Part shown: positions 61,708-64,000 of the stretch, piece by piece | Layout: each line of letters begins with the position of its first letter | Position numbering within the stretch: position 1 is the stretch's first letter | Source: Brumimicrobium sp051745635 | GTDB lineage: Bacteria > Bacteroidota > Bacteroidia > Flavobacteriales_D > Crocinitomicaceae | DNA: 64,000 bases | Direction: 5' to 3' | NCBI GenBank assembly: GCA_051745635.1 | Contig: JBNJEH010000002.1 | Span: forward strand, 1 to 64,000 | Notes under the pieces: generated by a model | Databases searched by the model: none | The model's input: only the letters and a program-made list of their open reading frames with translations | What the model was told of the DNA's origin: nothing | Position numbers and translations under genes: made by a program

Positions 61708-63603
61708 TTAACGTATTCCGTGCATTTTCTTTACGAGCCATTTGTTCATGAAAACCAGTATCAATCCGGCTCCAATCGGAACAACGGTGAAAATCATAAA
61801 GAAGAATGAAATGGAGTAAGCTGTCGTGATGTAATCGATCAAACTACCCATCAATCCAGCCAAACCGTTGGCGAGTGCCGTTGCCGTAAACCACATTCCA
61901 AACATCAACGAAAGCAGTTTGGGAGGCGATAATTTACTCACATAGGACAGTCCTACTGGCGAAAGTGACAATTCTCCAAGCGTGTGGAACAGATATGCCA
62001 AAATTAACCAGATGATGCTGACGCTTGCCGTCTTTGCACCTTGTTCAATAGACAAACCGCCATAAGCCAGGAAGCCAAACCCAACACCTAATAAAATAAG
62101 ACCAAAAGCAAACTTCACTGGAGCACTTGGATTGAATCGACTTTGCCAGATCTTTGAGAACAATGGCGCAAAAGAAATGATGAATAAAGAATTCAGTATA
62201 CCAAACCATGAGGCAGGAATTTCCAATTCATTTTCTTTTTCTTTAATCACAGTAGCATCTATCTTGGTTTTTAGTTTCTCTGCAGTCCTCCCGTAAACAT
62301 GCCGGAAAGTACCCTGACCGTCTACATCGACTAACTGAATAGATGCTCCAGCTTCAATTTTTTTATCCTGGCGAACAGTTGTCTTTTTATCGATCACTTC
62401 CCGACCATCTACTTCTGTTTGTTCATCTACTGGAATGTAAACCTTCTTTTCCTCTCCGGTCTTTTCATCTTCTACAGTTTCAGAATAAACCGCGCTGTAT
62501 TCTATTTCATAAGAATGCGTATTCAAATCCTTATTAATCATCCAGATCACAATACCCCATATAATGACGAAACTCGTTCCCAGCAGGATATTGGAAAGGG
62601 CAATATTTTTGAATGTCGCCTGAAACAACTTAGCCAGCACCCAGGTTAATACAGCTGTCGGCACCAGTACAATGATCGCATTCACGATCGTAAACGCCGT
62701 AGCTGAACCACCATTCAGAATACGGTCTGTGTAGTCGTTGGCAAAGATGGTCATCGAACCACCCGCCTGCTCGAAAGCCATCCAGAAGAATATTGTAAAG
62801 AAAGCGAGTATAGAAAGGACGATTAACCTGTCTTTTCGAACTTTTGGCGTAATCTTTACATCTTTCTGCTTTTCTTTTTCATCATTTTCATCTGTTTGAG
62901 AATCGAGAATATCATCCGGGTCAATTCCGTCAGCTACCTCATCCATTGGAAGCTCATCCTCTTCCATTTTGTTGAGCGGCTTATCTCCAATTTTCCCAAA
63001 CATTCTTCTGGCGAACCAGAACTGCAACATTCCGATCAGCATAAAAATCCCTGCCAATCCAAAACCGTAAGACCAGCCTACTTTCTCACCGATGTAACCA
63101 CAGAGTAAAATACCCAGAAAAGCACCGGCATTAATACCCATATAGAATATGGTATAACCCGCATCCTTTTTATCCTCTTTTCCTTCGTACAGGCCAGATA
63201 CCATGGAGGAAATATTGGGTTTAAAGAAACCGTTTCCAAGTACTAAAAGAATGAGGCCTGCATAAAAGAAAAACTCTGTTTCAATTGCCATCGAAGCATG
63301 ACCCAGCGTCATAAGTAGCGCTCCGAGCACCACCGCCCATTTAAATCCCATTAAACGGTCGGCAATAAATCCACCTAAAAGTGGCGTAATATAGACGAAC
63401 AGGGTGTACATCGCATACAACTGTAACGCATCTTCGCGGGCCCATTCCCAGCCACCTAAACCAGTAGCACTAACCAGGAAAAGAACAAGTATTGCGCGCA
63501 TCCCATAATAACTGAAACGCTCCCACATCTCAGTGAAAAACAAGATGAACAACCCGGCGGGATGTCCCATAACTTCCTTCTTGATATTGGTATCTAAATT
63601 CAT
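61708..63603 (-). CDS. POT/PTR2 family proton-coupled peptide transporter with large insertions
   Basis: 631 residues, about 14 membrane helices. Family landmarks: the EMWERFSYYGMRAIL proton-coupling motif near residue 25, GGFIADRLMG, and FYMGINAGAFLGILLCGYIGEKVGWSYGFGLAGI. It imports di- and tripeptides. Two insertions stand out: an acidic cytoplasmic loop (about 210-255, rich in Asp/Glu/Lys) and a long soluble segment between two helices (about 365-455, SEIEYSAVYSE-like to TAEKLKTKIDATVI) that would lie in the periplasm. Such enlarged POTs are common in Bacteroidota as I recall. It stands alone with its own terminator; a nearby aminopeptidase gene fits peptide use. Confidence 0.88.
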   Translation of the reverse strand: MNLDTNIKKEVMGHPAGLFILFFTEMWERFSYYGMRAILVLFLVSATGLGGWEWAREDALQLYAMYTLFVYITPLLGGFIADRLMGFKWAVVLGALLMTLGHASMAIETEFFFYAGLILLVLGNGFFKPNISSMVSGLYEGKEDKKDAGYTIFYMGINAGAFLGILLCGYIGEKVGWSYGFGLAGIFMLIGMLQFWFARRMFGKIGDKPLNKMEEDELPMDEVADGIDPDDILDSQTDENDEKEKQKDVKITPKVRKDRLIVLSILAFFTIFFWMAFEQAGGSMTIFANDYTDRILNGGSATAFTIVNAIIVLVPTAVLTWVLAKLFQATFKNIALSNILLGTSFVIIWGIVIWMINKDLNTHSYEIEYSAVYSETVEDEKTGEEKKVYIPVDEQTEVDGREVIDKKTTVRQDKKIEAGASIQLVDVDGQGTFRHVYGRTAEKLKTKIDATVIKEKENELEIPASWFGILNSLFIISFAPLFSKIWQSRFNPSAPVKFAFGLILLGVGFGFLAYGGLSIEQGAKTASVSIIWLILAYLFHTLGELSLSPVGLSYVSKLSPPKLLSLMFGMWFTATALANGLAGLMGSLIDYITTAYSISFFFMIFTVVPIGAGLILVFMNKWLVKKMHGIR

Positions 63604-63797
63604 CCTCTGACTTTTTGTTGGTGCGTGAAATTAAATAAAAATTCCGATTTGCAATTAAAATGGCCTATTTTGTTTTTTAGCGAAAAAATAATCGATTGAA
63701 TATGTGGTCTTAACGAGCTACATTGGTCATTCGGCAAAAATCATTTCCAATTTCATATTTAAAACGCTATTTTTACGATCGCGAAACGTTAAACATT

Positions 63798-64000
63798 ATG
63801 ATACAAAAAACAGTTAGTCTATTATTCGTTGCTTTTCTATTGTCCTGTAACAACAATGATCCCAAAGAGGAAAGCCAACCATCAACAAATGAAAAAGCTG
63901 CCGAAAAGGAAGCTGCAGCGGTTAAAAACCATAGTTATTCCAATATCGATGAGATTCATACCGAACACCTGCATTTAGACCTCAACATCAATTTTGACGA
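63798..64000 (+). CDS. M1 family aminopeptidase lipoprotein (leukotriene A4 hydrolase-like), 5' part
   Basis: The right edge cuts the gene after 67 codons. Seen: a signal peptide with lipobox LLSC (Cys17), a short acidic tether (KEESQPSTNEKAAEKEAAAV), then NHSYSNIDEIHTEHLHLDLNINFD. The HSYSN...HLHLDLNINFD pattern is the start of the N-terminal beta domain of M1 aminopeptidases of the leukotriene A4 hydrolase branch. The zinc-binding HExxH lies beyond the window, so the call rests on the N-terminal pattern only. Confidence 0.65.
   Translation, partial: MIQKTVSLLFVAFLLSCNNNDPKEESQPSTNEKAAEKEAAAVKNHSYSNIDEIHTEHLHLDLNINFD

Overview
This 64 kb window is chromosomal DNA of a Bacteroidota bacterium. 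The evidence is two very large secreted proteins ending in the gliding-motility-type (CHU_C, type B) type IX secretion signal, PorE-like OmpA/PD40 proteins, a TonB receptor with an N-terminal carboxypeptidase-regulatory domain, a short zinc-binding anti-sigma factor beside an ECF sigma factor, and many -7 boxes matching the Bacteroidota TAnnTTTG consensus, several with a TTTG box 18-19 nt upstream. The family or genus cannot be fixed from the sequence. The gene set suits a heterotrophic, LPS-bearing, aerobic member of the Flavobacteriales, Cytophagales or Saprospirales. No rRNA, tRNA, CRISPR array, prophage or intact insertion sequence was recognised. Nearly all of the window is coding.

Layout. 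1-4.6 kb: the 3' end of a repeat-rich T9SS-secreted protein, a strong terminator, and a PorE-like OmpA protein. 4.6-9.6 kb: MscS channel, CPBP protease, leucine-rich-repeat lipoprotein, Spy-like protein, MsrA, and a TPR/membrane protein. 10-16 kb: proline/ornithine catabolism (pruA and rocD) flanking an FtsB-like protein and a CstB-like persulfide dioxygenase-rhodanese, then yaaA. 16-18 kb: grpE-dnaJ. 18-20.3 kb: an accessory-looking stretch with three tandem TRL-like lipoproteins, a secreted protein followed in frame by the relic of a paralogue, and a degenerate pyrimidine-rich repeat. 20.3-30.6 kb: TPR/PD40 protein, EI24 membrane protein, purB, ECF sigma/anti-sigma pair, secreted and outer membrane proteins, waaA, a lipoprotein and a Bax-inhibitor-1 protein. 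30.7-34.3 kb: desaturase-YjbR-S4 operon, pgk, and a 400-nt unexplained interval bounded by an inverted repeat. 34.3-43 kb: second large T9SS protein with a small secreted partner, eno-carA, and a DsbD pair. 43-53 kb: purL, UMF1 transporter plus fused 2-oxoacid dehydrogenase E1, DUF481 plus NhaC antiporter, guaB. 53-61 kb: periplasmic folding operon (three SurA/PpiC-type proteins), MoxR ATPase and a TonB receptor. 61-64 kb: small S4 protein, POT peptide transporter, and the start of an M1-type aminopeptidase lipoprotein cut by the right edge.

How the genes work together. Several genes bear on building and protecting the cell envelope: T9SS cargo and PorE-like anchors, SurA/PpiC chaperones for outer membrane proteins, DsbD for periplasmic thiols, WaaA for LPS core, and MscS and NhaC for osmotic and ion balance. 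A second theme is amino-acid use, with PruA and RocD converging on glutamate semialdehyde, a fused branched-chain-type E1, a POT peptide transporter and an aminopeptidase. De novo purine genes (purB, purL, guaB) are scattered rather than clustered. No clearly new multi-gene system was found. The least explained places are the TRL-like triplet with its adjoining relic and repeat (18.1-20.3 kb), the interval at 33.9-34.3 kb, and the parvulin-less lipoprotein inside the folding operon.
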